From: Desmonostoc muscorum FACHB-395
Lineage (GTDB): Bacteria > Cyanobacteriota > Cyanobacteriia > Cyanobacteriales > Nostocaceae
Assembly (NCBI RefSeq): GCF_014698035.1
Contig: NZ_JACJSF010000029.1
Span: 26,086-90,085, forward strand
Length of the DNA: 64,000 nt
Direction: 5' to 3'
Shown here in pieces: positions 10,262 through 20,790 of the stretch. The translations under genes and the position numbers were made by a program. The notes under the pieces are model-generated. The model was given only the letters and a program-made list of their open reading frames with translations, did no database searches and was not told where the DNA came from. Numbering within the stretch: position 1 is the first letter of the stretch; every line of letters starts with the position of its first letter.

Positions 10262-12857
10262 CAGGTGGAACTATTGCTACTCCGGTAATAGCGTCATCTT
10301 CATCTAAACGCTGCACTCTGACTCCAGTTGCCGATCGCGATTGGATAGAAATTGCATTTACCGCTTGACGGATGATAATACCGCGATTTGTCACCATCAT
10401 GATTTCATCATCATCATTGTTGACAATGCGTAGGGTTGCCAACTTGTCTTTAGTTTTGCGGTTTTTGAACTTGGTTGCCATTAAACCTTGACCAGCACGA
10501 TTTTGTAGTCGGAATTGGGCAACGGGTACGCGCTTACCATATCCTCCCATTGTAATTACCAACACCCAAGGGCCAACAATGCCAGTACTAGGCACTTCTG
10601 CGGACTCTTCAGTAGTTTCGGTAATTTCGATATCTTCTGTTTCGATTGCCTCGATTGTCTCGATTGCTTCGATATCTTCAGTTTCGGCTTCTGTAACTAT
10701 ATCCAAAGTTTCAAGAATTGCTGCGGGTAGAATATCCATACCCACCAGTTCATCTTTATTTTTGAGTTTCATGGCTTTCACCCCACGAGTCGCCCTACTT
10801 AAAGGACGCAGTTGTTCGTGGTTGCACCGGAAGTTAATCGCCATGCCGTTACGAGAACCAATGATTACACTGTCCTCGACTCTAGCGCGTCGCACCCAGC
10901 GCAGTTGGTCGCCTTCTTCTAAGGAAATGGCAATCAAACCATTGGCGCGAATATGACTAAAGGCTGCCAATTCGGTTTTCTTGATATTCCCGCCCTTAGT
11001 GAGCATGACCAGATATTCTTCGCTGCTAAACTCGTCAACGGGTACAATCGAGGTGATTTTTTCCTCTTTAGGGATGGGTAACATCTGGACAATTGGTGTC
11101 CCGCGACTGGTACGCGAACTCGCTGGAATTTGATACGCTCTCAGGCAATAAACAACACCACGCTCACTAAAGAATAAAATACTGTCGTGATCGCAGCAAG
11201 TTAAGAAATGCTCAATGGTATCATCATCTTTTACCTTGGCTGCGGCTTTACCTCTGGTAGCACGGCTTTGCGCTTCAAAGGTATTAACTGGCATCCGTTT
11301 GATGTAACCTTGCTCTGTAACCAGAATGATTGCTTTTTCATTGGCAATTAAGTCGCGATCGTCTAATTCCCCTTCCCCTGGTAAAATTACCGTGCGGCGG
11401 GGTGTGGCAAAGTTAGTTTTCAGTTGCGCGACTTCGGTTTCGATAATTTCTAGCACTCTCTCCCGGCGTGCCAAAATATCTTGTAAGTCGGTAATTTTTG
11501 CTTGTAATTCGTCGTGTTCCAAACGAATTTTGTCTGCTTCTAAGGCAGTTAATCGCCGCAATTGCATCTGCAAAATCGCATCTGCTTGCACTTCCGAGAG
11601 TCCATAAGTTGTGATTAATTCGCCTTTGGCTGTCGGCGCATCGGGCGCATGGCGAATCAAGACAATAATTGGATCTAACTGGGATAGGGCAATTAATAAC
11701 CCTTGCAGGAGATGATCGCGTTCCTCGGCTTTCCGCAGTTCGTAACGGGTACGTCTGGCAATGGATTCGATGCGGAAATCTAAGAAGACGCTTAAAAACT
11801 GCTTGAGGGTGAGTACCTGGGGTTCGCTATTCACCAACGCCAGCATATTCGCCCCAAAGTTGGCTTGCAGTGGCGTTTGTTTGTAAAGGTTGTTTAGAAC
11901 AACGCGGGGATAAGCATCACGCTTAAGTTCGATGACAACTCGCATCCCGTCGCGATCGCTTTCATCCCGGATATCTGCGATGCCCTCTAGCCGCTTTTCG
12001 TTCACCATTTCGGCGATTTTTTCAATCAGCGCCGCTTTATTGGTTTGATAGGGCAATTCGGTGATGATAATTGCTTCTCTATCTGGCCGTCCCCGTTGTT
12101 CAACGGTTTCAATATTAGCGACACCACGCATGGTAATAGAACCACGCCCGGTGGTGTAAGCTTCTCGAATGGCAGATGTTCCCAAAATTTGCGCCCCAGT
12201 TGGAAAGTCTGGGCCGTGGACATACTGCATTAATTCGAGATCGGTGATTTCGGGATTGTGGATTACAGCCACCAAAGCATCAATCAATTCGCCCAAATTG
12301 TGGGGCGGAATGTTGGTTGCCATACCCACGGCAATCCCAGAGGAACCGTTGAGCAATAATTGGGGAATCCGTGCCGGTAAAACTGTGGGTTCTTGTTGGG
12401 AACCGTCGAAGTTATCAGCGAAATCTACGGTTTCATACTCAATATCGTGTAGTAAACCAGCGCTAGTTAAAGCTTGTAAGCGGCATTCTGTGTACCGCAT
12501 GGCGGCTGGCGGATCGTTGTCTACCGAACCGAAGTTACCATGTCCGTTAACTAGGGGCGATCGCATGGAAAAATCCTGCGCCATCCGCACCAAGGCATCA
12601 TATACTGCTGTGTCGCCGTGGGGGTGATATTTACCCAACACTTCCCCCACTACACGGGCGCATTTCTTAAAGGGGCGATCGTGGAGCAGACCTAGCTCGT
12701 GCATTGCGTAGAGAATGCGACGATGCACAGGTTTTAGACCATCCCTGGCATCTGGCAACGCCCGACCCACTATCACGCTCATGGCGTATTCCAGATAAGA
12801 CTGCGACATTTCGGTTCGCAAATCTATCGGGATAATCCTCTCCTGTGAGGTTGTCAT
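10233..12857 (-). CDS. gyrA: DNA gyrase subunit A
   Basis: 874 aa. It is the breakage-reunion subunit that introduces negative supercoils with GyrB. Catalytic Y122 is in [10 protein letters not shown] at the same number as in E. coli. The quinolone region reads [10 protein letters not shown], with Thr at position 83 and D87 retained. The C-terminal beta-pinwheel repeats ([17 protein letters not shown] and later GYGKR, RNRAGQGL) follow. Between pinwheel blades, about residues 716-756, is an acidic low-complexity insert of repeated EAIET/EDIE units ahead of [10 protein letters not shown]. The start ATG at 12857 gives the standard N-terminus. It is followed, with overlap, by lnt. Confidence 0.97.
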   Translation of the reverse strand: MTTSQERIIPIDLRTEMSQSYLEYAMSVIVGRALPDARDGLKPVHRRILYAMHELGLLHDRPFKKCARVVGEVLGKYHPHGDTAVYDALVRMAQDFSMRSPLVNGHGNFGSVDNDPPAAMRYTECRLQALTSAGLLHDIEYETVDFADNFDGSQQEPTVLPARIPQLLLNGSSGIAVGMATNIPPHNLGELIDALVAVIHNPEITDLELMQYVHGPDFPTGAQILGTSAIREAYTTGRGSITMRGVANIETVEQRGRPDREAIIITELPYQTNKAALIEKIAEMVNEKRLEGIADIRDESDRDGMRVVIELKRDAYPRVVLNNLYKQTPLQANFGANMLALVNSEPQVLTLKQFLSVFLDFRIESIARRTRYELRKAEERDHLLQGLLIALSQLDPIIVLIRHAPDAPTAKGELITTYGLSEVQADAILQMQLRRLTALEADKIRLEHDELQAKITDLQDILARRERVLEIIETEVAQLKTNFATPRRTVILPGEGELDDRDLIANEKAIILVTEQGYIKRMPVNTFEAQSRATRGKAAAKVKDDDTIEHFLTCCDHDSILFFSERGVVYCLRAYQIPASSRTSRGTPIVQMLPIPKEEKITSIVPVDEFSSEEYLVMLTKGGNIKKTELAAFSHIRANGLIAISLEEGDQLRWVRRARVEDSVIIGSRNGMAINFRCNHEQLRPLSRATRGVKAMKLKNKDELVGMDILPAAILETLDIVTEAETEDIEAIETIEAIETEDIEITETTEESAEVPSTGIVGPWVLVITMGGYGKRVPVAQFRLQNRAGQGLMATKFKNRKTKDKLATLRIVNNDDDEIMMVTNRGIIIRQAVNAISIQSRSATGVRVQRLDEDDAITGVAIVPPDAADAEEAE

Positions 12858-13349
12858 AACCTAAAAATCTCCAAAAATCGTAGATTTTAGCTTGTTTACT
12901 CAACAAAGCGCAAAATTATTCTAAATTACTCTTGAATAATTGCCATAATTTGATATAATTCTAGCATAATATTGCCCTTTTTTGCCTAGGCAGCTAATCC
13001 AAAATCTCTAGTGAAAGAAGATATAATAACTTACATTTGGGAAGCTTTTAGTTATTTAACAAGAGCAGTGAAATAAAAAGTTGATTAGCGCAAATTCGCC
13101 TAACTTGAAACATGACAGAGTAAAGTTAAGAAAACAATCTAAAATTGGCTTTATTAACTCTTACTTTGATAACCGTTATTTACTAGAATTTTTGCTTACT
13201 CAGGTCTTAAAAAGAAAAGCGTAGTTGATAATTTCTACTTAAAGAAATAGCAAAATTGGAGAAAGGCTACCAAGACGCAATTAAAGGAAGACTTGTAGCA
13301 ATTCGTATTTATGATCGACAAAATATTTTGACGTAAAGGAGAGGAAATT
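12858..13349. other. Divergent gyrA-trmB intergenic region
   Basis: A 492-base A/T-rich spacer between outward-facing genes, so it should hold both promoters. No gene, RNA or repeat is recognised. TATAATTC (12954-12961) and TATAATAACT (13022-13031) resemble -10 elements, but the matching -35 boxes are not convincing. Confidence 0.4.
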
Positions 13350-14003
13350 TTGGCAGCAGTCCGAGTCCGCCAGCATGTTAATCCACTTGCTAACAAGTAT
13401 CAAACACCAGCAAGTCCCCAAGACTTTGAAAAAATTTATGCAAAGCCAAATCAACCACTACATTTAGATATTGGCTGCGCTAAAGGACAGTTTTTGTTAA
13501 ATATGTCCCAAATAGAACCCAACTGGAATTATCTAGGCTTAGAAATTCGAGAACCGTTGGTAAAAGAGGCAAATAAGTTACGTTCTCAGTTGGCTTTAAC
13601 AAATCTGCACTACTTATTTTGCAATGTGAATAACTCATTGCGATCGCTATTATCTTCCCTTCCTCCAGGAAGTTTACAGCGCGTTACAATTCAATTTCCC
13701 GATCCTTGGTTTAAAACCCGCCATGCTAAACGCCGTGTAGTGCAGCCAGAACTGGTAGCAGAGTTAGCCAGTTATCTAGCGGTTGGTGGCGTTGTGTTTG
13801 TGCAATCAGATATGGAATTTATCGCGGTAGAAATGCGCGATCGCTTCGCCGCCCACCCAGCTTATCAGAAAGTTGGAACAGAAGAATGGTTAGCCGAAAA
13901 TCCGCTACCAGTGCCCACAGAACGAGAAATAGGCACACAAAAAAAGGGTGAACCTGTTTATCGGGCTTTGTTTATCAGACGAGAAGTTGTGAATGAAGGC
14001 TAG
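13350..14003 (+). CDS. trmB: tRNA (guanine-N7-)-methyltransferase
   Basis: 217 aa. It methylates G46 in the variable loop of tRNAs. The SAM-binding motif is LDIGCAKGQFLL and the family hallmark QFPDPWFKTRHAKRRVV follows near residue 113. The start is TTG at 13350 with a strong GGAGAGG (13338-13344) 5 bases upstream; no better start exists. Single gene, no operon partner. Confidence 0.95.
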   Translation: MAAVRVRQHVNPLANKYQTPASPQDFEKIYAKPNQPLHLDIGCAKGQFLLNMSQIEPNWNYLGLEIREPLVKEANKLRSQLALTNLHYLFCNVNNSLRSLLSSLPPGSLQRVTIQFPDPWFKTRHAKRRVVQPELVAELASYLAVGGVVFVQSDMEFIAVEMRDRFAAHPAYQKVGTEEWLAENPLPVPTEREIGTQKKGEPVYRALFIRREVVNEG

Positions 14004-14083
14004 TAACAAGTAATTCTTTTGAGGGAACTTGGCTGCATTACTTAAATGTATATAATTTAACCTGAATCACTTAACTTAAATGC

Positions 14084-15247
14084 TTAAGCTTCTATTAAAG
14101 GAAGGGTGACGGTAAAGGTTGTACCTACTTCAACTTGACTGTTGACTATAATCTCGCCTCCGTGTGCATCGACACATTTTTTGACGATCGCTAGTCCCAA
14201 GCCAGTACCTGGAATATTTCCAACATTGTCGGCACGTTGGAAAGGCTGAAATAGCCGTCTTTGGTCTTCTTGAGGAATGCCAATTCCCGAATCTTGAATT
14301 CGGAAAATTACTGTTTTTTCCTGACCAATTAATTCAAAACGCACTATACCGCCCGGTAGTGAATACTTAATCGCATTGCTAAGTAAATTGCCTAAAATAT
14401 GCCGCAGCAAGCTTTCATCCCATAATGCCTCGTCTAATTGCCCAAAACTGGCAAACACCAAAGTCAGATGCTTCTCATTTGCTATTAATCGAACTTCTTC
14501 GACCATTTGGCGGCAAAAAGCTTCTAAATCTATACAAATGAGTTCATACCCCAGTCTGCCAGAATCAGCTCTGCCGATGAATGTAACTTCATCCAATAGC
14601 TTTGCCATATTTTTGATCGCCGAGCGAATCATTTGCAAATGATTCAGTTTTTTCTCTTTGGTCAATCTTTCATCCTGGTTTTGGAGCAATCCAGCAGCCA
14701 AGAGAATAGTATTTAAAGGATTGCGAATGTCATGGGAAAGCATCGAGACAAATTCAGATTTGAACTGGTTGAGTTCATTGGCTTTCACCAGTTCCGCCGT
14801 TCGTTCTTCAACCCGATTTTGTAACGTCTCATTGACTGTGCGTAATGATTCTAAAACCTGCTTGCGCTCGATCGCATAACGCAAAGAGCGAACCAACACA
14901 TCTACATTTACCTGGCGCTTGACTAGATAATCTTGTGCCCCCTGACGTACTGCTTCAATTGCCAGTTCTTCATCATTTGTATTGGTTAGGACAACAATCG
15001 GTATACTTGGCGCTTGGCTAATCAGAGAAGGTAGAGATGATAATCCTTGACTGTCAGGTAGAGTTAAATCTAATAAAATAACATCATAATTACATTGACT
15101 TAGTTCCTGAAATGCTTCGCCCAATCGTTTTACATGAACCAGAGTAAAATCTTGGGACTGAGCTTGTGCCAGAAACTCTTGTAACAACCTCGCATAAGCT
15201 AGGTTATCTTCAATTAATAAGATTTTTACTGAGTAGCTCACAACCAT
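14084..15247 (-). CDS. Hybrid receiver-histidine kinase
   Basis: 387 aa, order receiver, coiled coil, HisKA, HATPase. The receiver (7-125) has phospho-acceptor D60 and K110. A heptad-rich linker with NRVEERTAELVKANELNQFK leads to the H-box FVSMLSHDIRNPLN with H172, and then to the ATPase motifs N (GNLLSNAIKY), G1 (DSGIGIP) and G2 (GTGLGLAIVKK). The receiver comes first, so the kinase is likely to act downstream of another phosphodonor. It is last in a same-strand group after the phytochrome and its response regulator, separated by a 108-base repeat-bearing spacer, so it may belong to that light pathway. Confidence 0.92.
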   Translation of the reverse strand: MVVSYSVKILLIEDNLAYARLLQEFLAQAQSQDFTLVHVKRLGEAFQELSQCNYDVILLDLTLPDSQGLSSLPSLISQAPSIPIVVLTNTNDEELAIEAVRQGAQDYLVKRQVNVDVLVRSLRYAIERKQVLESLRTVNETLQNRVEERTAELVKANELNQFKSEFVSMLSHDIRNPLNTILLAAGLLQNQDERLTKEKKLNHLQMIRSAIKNMAKLLDEVTFIGRADSGRLGYELICIDLEAFCRQMVEEVRLIANEKHLTLVFASFGQLDEALWDESLLRHILGNLLSNAIKYSLPGGIVRFELIGQEKTVIFRIQDSGIGIPQEDQRRLFQPFQRADNVGNIPGTGLGLAIVKKCVDAHGGEIIVNSQVEVGTTFTVTLPLIEA

Positions 15248-15281
15248 AATCTTCGGGTTTCACCCCCTATTGCTCCTCTAT

Positions 15282-15322
15282 CTTGTCATTTGTCATTTGT
15301 CATTAGTCGTTAGTAATTAGTT
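15282..15322. repeat. GTCATTN/TTAGTN heptamer repeat in the two-component operon
   Basis: Tandem GTCATTT units degrade into TTAGTAA units and run into C/T-rich CCCCTGCC tracts (15325-15358) up to the stop codon of the response regulator. They sit inside the presumed operon. Confidence 0.75.
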
Positions 15323-15355
15323 ATTCTCCCCCTGCCCCCCTCTGCCTCCCCTGCC

Positions 15356-15802
15356 TCACTCCGATGGTAGCGTCACAGTAGAGAGCCAAAAGTCTTCGAT
15401 ACTCTTGACGATTTGAAATAATTGGTTGAGGTTGCGAGATTTAGTGATATAGCAATTCACGTGTAAATCGTAGCTGTGAAAAATGTCATCCTCATTTTTT
15501 GAGGTTGTTAACACAACAACTGGAATACGCTTTAGTAGTGGGTCGGCTTTGATTTCCGCCAGCACTTCTCGACCATCTTTTTTAGGCAAATTCAAATCCA
15601 ATAGAATGAGGTCAGGGCGTAGTGCATCAGCATATTCACCTTCTTGGCGTAAATAAGCCATAGCATCTATACCATCCCTGACCGTTACCACCTGGTAGGG
15701 CACTGAACTATTTTTCAACGCTTCTTGGATTAAGCGAATGTCAGCTTTATTGTCCTCGACCAAAAAGATGGTTTTGTGTTTTTCTCCCGTTTCTACGCTC
15801 AA
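15356..15802 (-). CDS. Rcp1-like single-domain response regulator
   Basis: 148 aa. A receiver with [12 protein letters not shown] at the start, phospho-acceptor D69 in [13 protein letters not shown] and the conserved Thr/Lys of [11 protein letters not shown]. It has no output domain and fits the Rcp1 class that takes phosphate from cyanobacterial phytochromes. The start chosen is TTG at 15802: GGAGG (forward CCTCC at 15811-15815) lies exactly 8 bases upstream, and the TTG is a few residues before the fold begins. The longer alternative from 15850 has no such site. With this start it overlaps the phytochrome kinase end by 56 bases, arguing for translational coupling. Confidence 0.92.
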   Translation of the reverse strand: MSVETGEKHKTIFLVEDNKADIRLIQEALKNSSVPYQVVTVRDGIDAMAYLRQEGEYADALRPDLILLDLNLPKKDGREVLAEIKADPLLKRIPVVVLTTSKNEDDIFHSYDLHVNCYITKSRNLNQLFQIVKSIEDFWLSTVTLPSE

Positions 15803-18053
15803 GTTCGCGTCCTCCAACTGGAATCGTAAAGTAGAAGGTTGCGCCTTCACCCAGTTCTGACTCTACCCAAATCCGCCCTCGGTGACATTCGACGATCTTC
15901 TTACAGATGGCTAAACCCATACCTGTACCAGTATATTCATCCCGCGTGTGTAAGCGCTGAAAAATTACAAAAATGCGATCGCTAAATTTCGGGTCAATGC
16001 CAATTCCATTATCCCGAACTGAGAACAACCATGCATTTTCTATCCTTTCTGCTCCCACATGAATTTGTGGCGGCTGATCGCTATGAAACTTAATGGCGTT
16101 ACCGATGAGGTTTTGGAATAGCTGCATCAGTTGGGTGCTGTCAGCCATCACTGTTGGTAAGGGGTCGTGGGTGATAGTAGCCCCGGTTTCATTAATGCGT
16201 TGACGCAAATTGCCCAACCCTCGATTTAAGGCTGTCTCTACATCGTTCATTTGAAATGCGATCGCTTGCATATCCACTTTCGAGTATGCCAGTACGTCAT
16301 CAATCAACGTCTGCATCAGGCTAACTCCTTGCACAGCGTAGCTAATAAACTCCTGAGCATCTTCGTCAAGTTCTTCGCTATAGCGCATCTCCAACAGCTG
16401 CACGTAATTCACAACTTGATTGAGTGGTTCTTGCAAGTCATGGGAGGCGACGTAGGCAAACTTTTTCAGTTCGGCGTTAGAACGTTCTAAATCCTGCGCT
16501 AACTGGGCTAGTTCATCGGCTTGACGCAGCACAATATTGACAATTGCTTTCCGCAGTTCCAATGCTGCTTTAACTTCTACCTCTTTCCAAGGTAAAGATG
16601 TTAAGCGAACCGTTTCTTTCCACAGTTCAAATGATTTGCGTGGACATAAACGCACATTTCCTTCTGATTGGTTAACTTCAAACGCCTTATTAGGATCGCC
16701 ACCCCAATTTACAGTTTGAATTACTTCTGGTCGGAACCACAAAACATAAGTCCGCTTGGCAATGGGAATCGCTAACAAACCGCTAGCGACATTTTTAAAG
16801 CTTTCTGCATCTGGATAAATTTGCGGCAAAGAATCTGTATAGAAGACTTCTTCTTCAACATTATTCTTCAGCCATTGGACTAAAAAATTCAGGTCTTCTT
16901 CTCTAGGTGTTTCACCAACTACCGTGCAATTTCCCGCAAAACAGACAGCCGCACCTTGAGCGCTAGCCAAATCTAAAAGATGCTGCGGGTTTTTAACTAA
17001 ACCATCAATAAAGTTTTCTTCTTGAGACATATATTCAATCAAGACTGATTGAAGGTGTGTCAGATTTATCCGGTGATAATAATCTTCTGTCTCTTCTCTA
17101 GCTGAGATTTCTGCAAATATTACTCGCCCTAAAAATTCGCAAGCTTTACGCAATTCGTAGGAAACATATTTTGGGGATTGATTATGACAAGCAATTAGTC
17201 CCCAGAGTTTTTGGTCTTTAATTAAAGAGATCGTAAGCGTTGCACCAACACCCATATTATGCAAGTACTCTGTATGACAAGAAGCAGCACTTCTGAGAAT
17301 AGAGTTGGTTAAGTTAATCGGGCGATCGCTAATTGGATTATTGACAGGAAAAAGTTTGACTGGCTGAGAATAAGCATCCGGGATGATTCTGATCGAATTG
17401 GCAGCAAATAATTTTCTCGCTGGTTTAGGAATATCTGACTCTGGATAATGCAGACCTAAGTAAGGTTCTAGGCTTTCTAGTTTGTCTTCCGCGACAACGG
17501 AACCATGTCCATCATCATCGAATTTATATAGCATTACCCTGTCAAATTCCGTTATTTTCCGAACTTCTTGAACGATAACTTGACAAAAGTCACGGAGATT
17601 TGCTGTTTTTTCTAGTTGATTAATAGAGGCTCTAGCGAGATGATAAAAGCTTAAAAATGGAATATTTTCTTGAGTAATAGCAGGTTCTAATTCCAGAATT
17701 AAAAACCCTTCTGTATTCCGGTGAAATATTGCATCAAATACTATGTAGTCATCACCTTTTTTTCGTACCCAAACTTTGGTAGGATTGATAAAATCAAGAT
17801 TTTCCCCGGCTAGCCCTGTTTTGATTCTCTCTATTTGGAATGGGTCGAGTAAATCTTCTAATTTTTTGTCCAACATATTTTCGGGCGCAATCCCGAAAAC
17901 ATTTAATGTATTAGTGCTAACTTGTAATATTTTTAGCTCCGGCTCCTCCAAAACTAACAGGACACCGTGAGGCTGAATTTGGCTAGAAAAATGAATTGGT
18001 GCCTCTTTCAAGCTAATTAAATTAATACCTGGGAATTGTAAGTTCATTTCCAT
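15747..18053 (-). CDS. cph1: Cph1-type phytochrome sensor histidine kinase
   Basis: 768 aa: PAS (about 18-125), GAF (145-315), PHY (330-505), HisKA and HATPase. The landmarks fall at the Cph1 numbers: YPESDIP with D207, bilin-attachment C259 followed by H260 in [12 protein letters not shown], the tongue motif PRKSF at 471-475 and phospho-acceptor H538 in [10 protein letters not shown]. There is no N-terminal cysteine near the QPHG motif, so phycocyanobilin on C259 is expected rather than biliverdin. ATPase motifs ([24 protein letters not shown]) are intact. The start ATG at 18053 has AGGAGG 6 bases upstream. It should sense red and far-red light and phosphorylate the overlapping regulator. 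The symbol reflects the type and not proven orthology. Confidence 0.95.
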   Translation of the reverse strand: MEMNLQFPGINLISLKEAPIHFSSQIQPHGVLLVLEEPELKILQVSTNTLNVFGIAPENMLDKKLEDLLDPFQIERIKTGLAGENLDFINPTKVWVRKKGDDYIVFDAIFHRNTEGFLILELEPAITQENIPFLSFYHLARASINQLEKTANLRDFCQVIVQEVRKITEFDRVMLYKFDDDGHGSVVAEDKLESLEPYLGLHYPESDIPKPARKLFAANSIRIIPDAYSQPVKLFPVNNPISDRPINLTNSILRSAASCHTEYLHNMGVGATLTISLIKDQKLWGLIACHNQSPKYVSYELRKACEFLGRVIFAEISAREETEDYYHRINLTHLQSVLIEYMSQEENFIDGLVKNPQHLLDLASAQGAAVCFAGNCTVVGETPREEDLNFLVQWLKNNVEEEVFYTDSLPQIYPDAESFKNVASGLLAIPIAKRTYVLWFRPEVIQTVNWGGDPNKAFEVNQSEGNVRLCPRKSFELWKETVRLTSLPWKEVEVKAALELRKAIVNIVLRQADELAQLAQDLERSNAELKKFAYVASHDLQEPLNQVVNYVQLLEMRYSEELDEDAQEFISYAVQGVSLMQTLIDDVLAYSKVDMQAIAFQMNDVETALNRGLGNLRQRINETGATITHDPLPTVMADSTQLMQLFQNLIGNAIKFHSDQPPQIHVGAERIENAWLFSVRDNGIGIDPKFSDRIFVIFQRLHTRDEYTGTGMGLAICKKIVECHRGRIWVESELGEGATFYFTIPVGGRELERRNGRKTQNHLFGRGQ

Positions 18054-18358
18054 GAAGATCCTCCTCTGTTGTCCGGGAGCATCAAAACTAGAATATCTAG
18101 AATAACGGATAATGATGAATGTAAAAAAATAAGTTTACATTCAGCATTTTTACTTAGTATCTAATTTCCCATGCCCTGATGTTGCGTTTTGCAGGCTTAC
18201 TCTCATCTGCTTACGCTTTGAAAAGTCTAACAGCCAGTAAACTTACATAGGGATAAGAAATGTGAAACCCATGTGATTAAACAATCATGTATATATGTAG
18301 CTATATTAAGTTTATAAATGAGTTTAGGAGTCATTATTCTTACCAAAACCCCTTTTAA
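18054..18358. other. Upstream region of the phytochrome operon
   Basis: A 305-base A/T-rich spacer between the PMT-family gene and the phytochrome gene, both on the minus strand. It must carry the operon promoter. No repeat, RNA or clear promoter element is recognised. Confidence 0.35.
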
Positions 18359-19957
18359 TCAAATCCAAGAGTTGAACCACATCCGCAGTTTATAACCGTC
18401 AGGGGAGAGGGGTAAACCCAAATAAATAGGCATCCAGAAAATAAAAGCAGCCAGAATAATAAAAGTAATGGTGACACCTAACGCCCGGAGTTGTTGATAA
18501 TAGCTGCGAAGACACTGATCGACAAACCAAGCGATCGCTAAAAATACAAATATGACTGCACACATATAATGGTATATGAAAACACACCTCGTCACCTCCA
18601 CCCAAGGTGCTAAGTTAGCAGCATAATTTATAACTAAATACAAGGCAATCCAAGTATCAATACTAAGAGTTGCTGGTACTAAAAAACGCTTTTCCTTCAC
18701 CCAAGGCATTACGGCTTGTGACACCAGCATCCCTACTAAAAACAACATAGCAGCAACACCAAACCACCATAAAAAGGGATTGCCCATTGCATGAACATCA
18801 TAAATAACTTGTCCAGCACCAGCAGGTAAAGGTGGCCCCATGACAGGTAACGGATCAGTGATACTTTTAGCCGTTTGATAATAATATGCCATTGGTCGAG
18901 TCATCAAAGGCCATTTGTACCAGGCAGCACAATAAGGATGTACATCCGAACTATTACCACCTAAATGCAAGTGAAATTTCAAAATTTGCTGATGTACTGC
19001 AATAAATCCATAAGTTTTATCTAGCTGAAGGTGAGGAATCCAGATGATGCTATAGATAAAAGCTGGAATTATTCCTAGATAAAATAACATCTGGAAAATA
19101 TTTAGCTGAGTCAAGTTTTGTAGTGGTGACTCAGATGAGGGAGATGGTATAAATGGTGGAGAATAAGTACTAATTCCTACCTCCTGGCCCCTGAATTCTG
19201 CCGACGCTCGCGGACTCGCTACCGCTTCGCTATCCTGGCTCCTGGCTCCTGGCTCCTGCCTTCTGCCTTCTGCCTCCTCCAATGAGGGGGATTTAAAAGA
19301 GAGTTTGGCGTTAGCAAAAGAATGCGTTCCCTGAATTACCCAAGCTACTATCCAAATAAGATAAGCACCTGATAGGAACCATAAACCGTTCCACTTAGTA
19401 CCGACTGACGCACCAAAAGCAATGCCAGCAAAAACTAACCAAAAAGAACGTCGCCGATTTTGCTTATCTAATGCTAATAATAAAAACCAGTGTCCTAATA
19501 AACCAAAGATGACAATATAAATATTACTTAAAGCATAACGAGATTCAACTAGAAAAAGGCCATCACATGCAGTAAACAAACCAGCAAGCAAAGCAAAGCT
19601 ACGGCGATAACTCAACTGATAAGCGATCGCAGCTACAACTAAAGGGATAAATGAACCAGTAAGGGCATTGAACCACCGATAAGTCCAAGGCGATCGCATT
19701 GAACCCGTTAGCCCATTTACTGTATCGTGCCAAAAAGGAATGTGACTACCAAGCCAAATGCCGATGCCGATCATATATTGACTTAACGGCGGATGAGCAT
19801 TAAAAAATGGTGTATGCGTGAGATAATTATTACCAAATTTGGCAAAGTAAACTTCATCAAATACCAGAGTATTGAATCGCTCCAATCCCCAAAACCTCAA
19901 GGCGAGTGAGAGGATAAATATACCCAACAGCCCAATTCGGAACCATTTTTTAGTCAT
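18359..19957 (-). CDS. PMT-family (dolichyl-phosphate-mannose type) glycosyltransferase
   Basis: 532 aa with about ten membrane helices. The first loop carries FDEVYFAKFGNNY and NAHPPLSQYMIG, the acidic and His motifs of the PMT/GT39 fold, and RSPWTYRWFNALTGS follows. Members transfer mannose from a polyprenyl phosphate to proteins or envelope glycans. Residues about 223-256 are unusual: a polar, repeat-encoded insert (AEGRRQEPGARSQDSEA and following) between helices, which corresponds to dispersed-repeat DNA at 19190-19287. The ATG start at 19957 lies at the edge of an ATGACAA heptamer array, which supplies several in-line ATGs. Acceptor substrate unknown. Confidence 0.85.
   Translation of the reverse strand: MTKKWFRIGLLGIFILSLALRFWGLERFNTLVFDEVYFAKFGNNYLTHTPFFNAHPPLSQYMIGIGIWLGSHIPFWHDTVNGLTGSMRSPWTYRWFNALTGSFIPLVVAAIAYQLSYRRSFALLAGLFTACDGLFLVESRYALSNIYIVIFGLLGHWFLLLALDKQNRRRSFWLVFAGIAFGASVGTKWNGLWFLSGAYLIWIVAWVIQGTHSFANAKLSFKSPSLEEAEGRRQEPGARSQDSEAVASPRASAEFRGQEVGISTYSPPFIPSPSSESPLQNLTQLNIFQMLFYLGIIPAFIYSIIWIPHLQLDKTYGFIAVHQQILKFHLHLGGNSSDVHPYCAAWYKWPLMTRPMAYYYQTAKSITDPLPVMGPPLPAGAGQVIYDVHAMGNPFLWWFGVAAMLFLVGMLVSQAVMPWVKEKRFLVPATLSIDTWIALYLVINYAANLAPWVEVTRCVFIYHYMCAVIFVFLAIAWFVDQCLRSYYQQLRALGVTITFIILAAFIFWMPIYLGLPLSPDGYKLRMWFNSWI
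19190..19287. repeat. In-frame composite repeat inside the PMT-family gene
   Basis: The block contains CTCCTGGCTCCTGGCTCC and TGCCTTCTGCCTTCTGCC tandem units, a CTGAATTC piece and a GACGCTCGCGGACTCGCTAC small dispersed repeat. The same mix of pieces is found between genes at 47392-47611. It is read through without a stop. Confidence 0.8.
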
Positions 19958-19979
19958 TTGTCATTTGTCATTTGTCATT
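19953..19979. repeat. GTCATTT heptamer array supplying a start codon
   Basis: Four GTCATTT units lie head-on against the PMT-family gene; read on the minus strand they are ATGACAA repeats, and the annotated ATG is the innermost one. Confidence 0.8.
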
Positions 19980-20041
19980 GGGCATTGATAAATAATCAAT
20001 AAATAGTTTTTCTTCCCCTACTCCCTACTCCTACTCCCTCT

Positions 20042-20554
20042 CTACTCTTCAGGTGCATCTAGTTGGAACAGGAGTAGTTCAATACCGTAATACTTATTTG
20101 TCCGCCCTATTGGTTTCATACCCAATCGTTCTGTTACACGGATTGAAGCATGATTTTCTGGCTTTACTACAGCATAAATCACTGGCAAGTTCAAAACACT
20201 AAATCCGTAGTTGAGCATAACTCGTCCTGCTTCTGTTGCATACCCTTTACCCCAAGAAGCTCGCCGTAAGTGCCAGCCTACCTCATAATCTTGAGTGAGT
20301 AAACCATCTTTGTCAGGTAATTGTTCGAGAAGGATAGTTCCCACAATTGTTGTAGTTTCCTTTTCGACAATTGCCCAAGATCCATTACCATTGTCGTCAA
20401 TTAAACGCAGACGCTGTGACTCAACACTTGTGATGCGAGAGCCGAGAAAGTGCGTAACTTCAGGGTCATTATAAATTACAAAGGCTTCCTCGGCATCACG
20501 TTCGGGTATCCAACTGCGAATAATCAAGCGTTCGGTTTCCAAAAGATTTGTCAT
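20042..20554 (-). CDS. GNAT N-acetyltransferase (RimJ/RimL type)
   Basis: 170 aa. The N-terminus TERLIIRSW and the EVGWHLRRASWGKGYATEAGRVMLNYGF segment, which holds the acetyl-CoA-binding RxxxGxG/A loop, are typical of the RimJ/RimL-like acetyltransferases. The ENHASIRVTERLGMKPIG motif near the C-terminus is also conserved. Substrates in this group range from ribosomal protein N-termini to small molecules, and the sequence does not decide. It stands alone between two minus-strand genes. Confidence 0.88.
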   Translation of the reverse strand: MTNLLETERLIIRSWIPERDAEEAFVIYNDPEVTHFLGSRITSVESQRLRLIDDNGNGSWAIVEKETTTIVGTILLEQLPDKDGLLTQDYEVGWHLRRASWGKGYATEAGRVMLNYGFSVLNLPVIYAVVKPENHASIRVTERLGMKPIGRTNKYYGIELLLFQLDAPEE

Positions 20555-20790
20555 CTTGCTTTTGACTAAACTAAATAGCCATTCTGCAAAATACTAAGAT
20601 ACTTATGGTTGAGCAGTCAAAAGTTTTGTAGACAATTACACAAACAAAATATGGTGATCGCTATATTACAAGCAGTGATCCAGAAGTTCAACCACTATTG
20701 GTTATGCGATGCCTGCGGCGGTAAACTACACAAATTCTGAATCTTTCCGCAGTTCTTCAGACCGGAATCCCAATACAATCCGATCCTTTG

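Noticed and set aside
12169..12627. 152-codon frame antisense to gyrA
   Set aside because: It is the reverse of the strongly conserved catalytic part of GyrA; its translation has no recognisable family and it has no start signal.
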